In this document: piece after piece, positions 8,001 through 8,130 of the stretch
How positions within the stretch are numbered: position 1 is the first letter of the stretch
Layout: each line of letters opens with the position of its first letter
Assembly (NCBI GenBank): GCA_929200515.1
Contig: CAKNAD010000042.1
Location: 1-8,130 of the forward strand
Source of the DNA: Candidatus Gorgonimonas leptogorgiae
Lineage (GTDB): Bacteria > Pseudomonadota > Gammaproteobacteria > Pseudomonadales > Endozoicomonadaceae
Length of the DNA stretch: 8,130 nucleotides
Direction of reading: 5' to 3'
Position numbers and translations under genes: made by a program
Notes under the pieces: generated by a model
What the model saw: only the letters and a program-made list of their open reading frames with translations
Database searches by the model: none
Told to the model about the DNA's origin: nothing

Positions 8001-8130
8001 TCTGCTGAACTAGCAACTTGATCTGCTACTGCTTTTGCTGAATTTTCACTGTTTTTTGCATGTGATGCAGACCTAGTTGCTAAATCTGCTGAAGCTTTTG
8101 CTTCACCTGCTTTATCCTCTGTTTTTTTGA
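5045..8130 (-). CDS. Repeat-rich autotransporter (type V), N-terminus beyond the window
   Basis: The frame is open from the right edge to the stop at 5047-5045, about 1,027 codons. ATGs at 7969 and 7780 lie inside repeat units and are not the start. The true start and signal peptide are outside the window. Counting from the codon at 7969, residues 1 to about 590 are Ala/Lys/Glu/Ser/Thr-rich, predicted long helix or coiled coil, built of three tandem-repeat families. Residues about 590-690 form a linker, and 694-974 form a 281-residue autotransporter beta-barrel. The barrel shows alternating amphipathic strands (DIWISSGYQYSKED, LFNVGVDANLTESTLLGISY, ELILNVQMGYAKIEV, LNYKFGMGYTHI) and ends in YGASLIARYKF with the terminal Phe needed for Bam-mediated assembly. 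I see no cysteine. It should be surface-exposed, perhaps as a stalk or adhesin. It converges on the sct operon and need not be functionally linked to it. Rickettsial Sca-type proteins are a plausible relative of the barrel, from memory only. Confidence 0.88.
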   Translation of the reverse strand, partial: KKTEDKAGEAKASADLATRSASHAKNSENSAKAVADQVASSAEKVAENTNKAQMAATQTQENVKKTEDKAGEAKASADLATKSASNAKNSENSAKTVAEQAASSAEKAAENTNNAQMAVTQTQENVKKTEDKAGEAKASADLATKSASNAKNSENSAKTAAEQATSSAEKVAENTTDAQTAAKTATAQAEHSQKSAQQAKQSENNAANSATAASESAKQATSSAEKVAENTTNAQKAAEIAAHSAEIAKQNKDKTIESVASSSANAQKAEISANNVKDYADKAKSFKDEATQQALAAHVAAAQTKEDAKKTEKKADEAKASAELAAHSAEIAKQNKDKTIESVASSSANAQKAETSANNAKDYADKAKSFKDEATQQALATHVATTQTKEDAKKTEKKADEAKTSAELAAKFAKNAEKVANEQSATANNTADNAKKVADQALAKATESEKTAKDAKTTASNAAEVAKVANEQSTTANNTADNAKKVADQALAKATESEKTAKDAKTTASSATEVAKVANEQSTTANNTAGNAKKVADQALAKVAESEKTAKSSKTAASNAEQTANAAKTAAGQALAKAEEARDKAIGAGITAAKTTEVAKEAKKTSEDAAKQAKQANDAAHKAVETALANKGKSVESLKQEIVETEEKVENLTKIISGFTRSHPNDNHNDLTPSTTTLEAANRLFANNEKAKQDYLNPNNSNEQILVVQQIEKQIVKTIKTRINKKSMLSGLASNLSGISSGSVAENLDIWISSGYQYSKEDSFNNQDYYKVSTTLFNVGVDANLTESTLLGISYGNSKSNSNIYGGTTGVEKGQDDIDSQDVAVYISNDDSQLNSSFTLLYTKNEHESKDADKTIPKYNSEVFGFNIDINRAFDISRSAVNNNLIPELILNVQMGYAKIEVDAHQSKFDNTNVEKKESNLFNLTIGPAISKKVKLHNNTQLNYKFGMGYTHIIANDSTDDRLTLMVNNSNINRVVINRKPSAHNLNLDATFDLQFNSNFNLELNADYTIGDHMQEYGASLIARYKF
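6434..6874 (-). repeat. Three tandem 147-bp (49-residue) repeats, family C
   Basis: Units are 6728-6874, 6581-6727 and 6434-6580, at an exact 147-bp period. The core is VANEQS(A/T)TANNTA(D/G)NAKK, then VADQALAK and ESEKTAK. The third copy diverges at its end (SSKTAASNAEQTAN). These sit nearest the barrel and are followed by non-repetitive but still Ala/Lys-rich sequence. Confidence 0.95.
6905..7408 (-). repeat. Two tandem 252-bp (84-residue) repeats, family B
   Basis: Unit one is 7157-7408 and unit two is 6905-7156. Both contain AAHSAEIAKQNKDKTIESVA, SSSANAQKAE, DYADKAKSFKDEATQQALA and TQTKEDAKKTEKKADEAK. They differ at a handful of residues (for example ISANNVKD versus TSANNAKD, and AAHVAAAQ versus ATHVATTQ). 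The last third is clearly related to the start of family A (TQTQENVKKTEDKAGEAK), so the families share an ancestor and have been reshuffled. Confidence 0.95.
7592..8130 (-). repeat. Tandem 189-bp (63-residue) repeats, family A
   Basis: Copies occupy 7781-7969 and 7592-7780, with a third cut by the right edge at 7970-8130; the array probably continues outside. The period is exactly 189 bp (for example, the ATGs at 7969 and 7780). Units contain KKTEDKAGEAKASADLAT, NSENSAK and SSAEK.AENT. Copies differ at only a few residues, such as TVAEQAAS versus TAAEQATS. A degenerate partial copy of the end (ATSSAEKVAENTTNAQ) recurs 168 bp further on, near 7424-7471. Confidence 0.95.

Noticed and set aside
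6434..8130. CRISPR array
   Set aside because: The repeats are 147-252 bp, directly abutting, in frame and coding. There are no short repeats with unique spacers.

Overview
The window is AT-rich DNA from a Gram-negative, probably host-associated or intracellular proteobacterium. It combines four inner-membrane genes of a non-flagellar type III secretion system (injectisome) with a very repetitive autotransporter. The low GC, the decayed gene fragment, and a barrel ending in Tyr-Lys-Phe recall intracellular groups such as Rickettsiales, or AT-rich gammaproteobacterial endosymbionts. Lineage cannot be settled from this sequence alone.

Layout. (1) Positions 1-405 (minus) hold the 5' part of a gene that runs off the left edge, with a textbook Shine-Dalgarno site and a near-consensus sigma-70 promoter (508-536). 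Its product is unrecognised, but the Ser/Thr/Asn-rich, weakly charged N-terminus would suit a secreted protein. (2) Positions 566 to about 760 hold a decayed fragment of a paralogue of the next gene. (3) Positions 809-1909 (plus) encode a 366-residue protein with a degenerate methyltransferase-like C-terminal half and a Ser/Ala/Thr-rich N-terminus; it is a candidate type III effector. (4) Positions 1910-2126 are non-coding, with a small hairpin and a nested inverted repeat. (5) Positions 2127-4920 (plus) are a tightly packed operon, sctR-sctS-sctT-sctU. SctU resembles Yersinia YscU closely by eye, including the NPTH autocleavage motif at residues 263-266. (6) Positions 4921-5044 separate convergent genes and carry two perfect 11-bp stems. 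(7) Positions 5045-8130 (minus) are the 3' part of a large autotransporter. Its C-terminal beta-barrel is preceded by an Ala/Lys/Glu/Ser-rich passenger made of three families of tandem repeats (189, 252 and 147 bp). The gene enters from beyond the right edge.

How the genes fit together: SctR, SctS and SctT form the core of the export gate, and SctU wraps it and switches substrate specificity. The two genes to the left are plausible substrates of that machine. The autotransporter is a separate type V surface protein, probably an extended stalk or adhesin. The RSTU block lacks the sctN/O/P/Q genes usually found just upstream in Ysc-type loci, so the rest of the system must lie elsewhere if it works.
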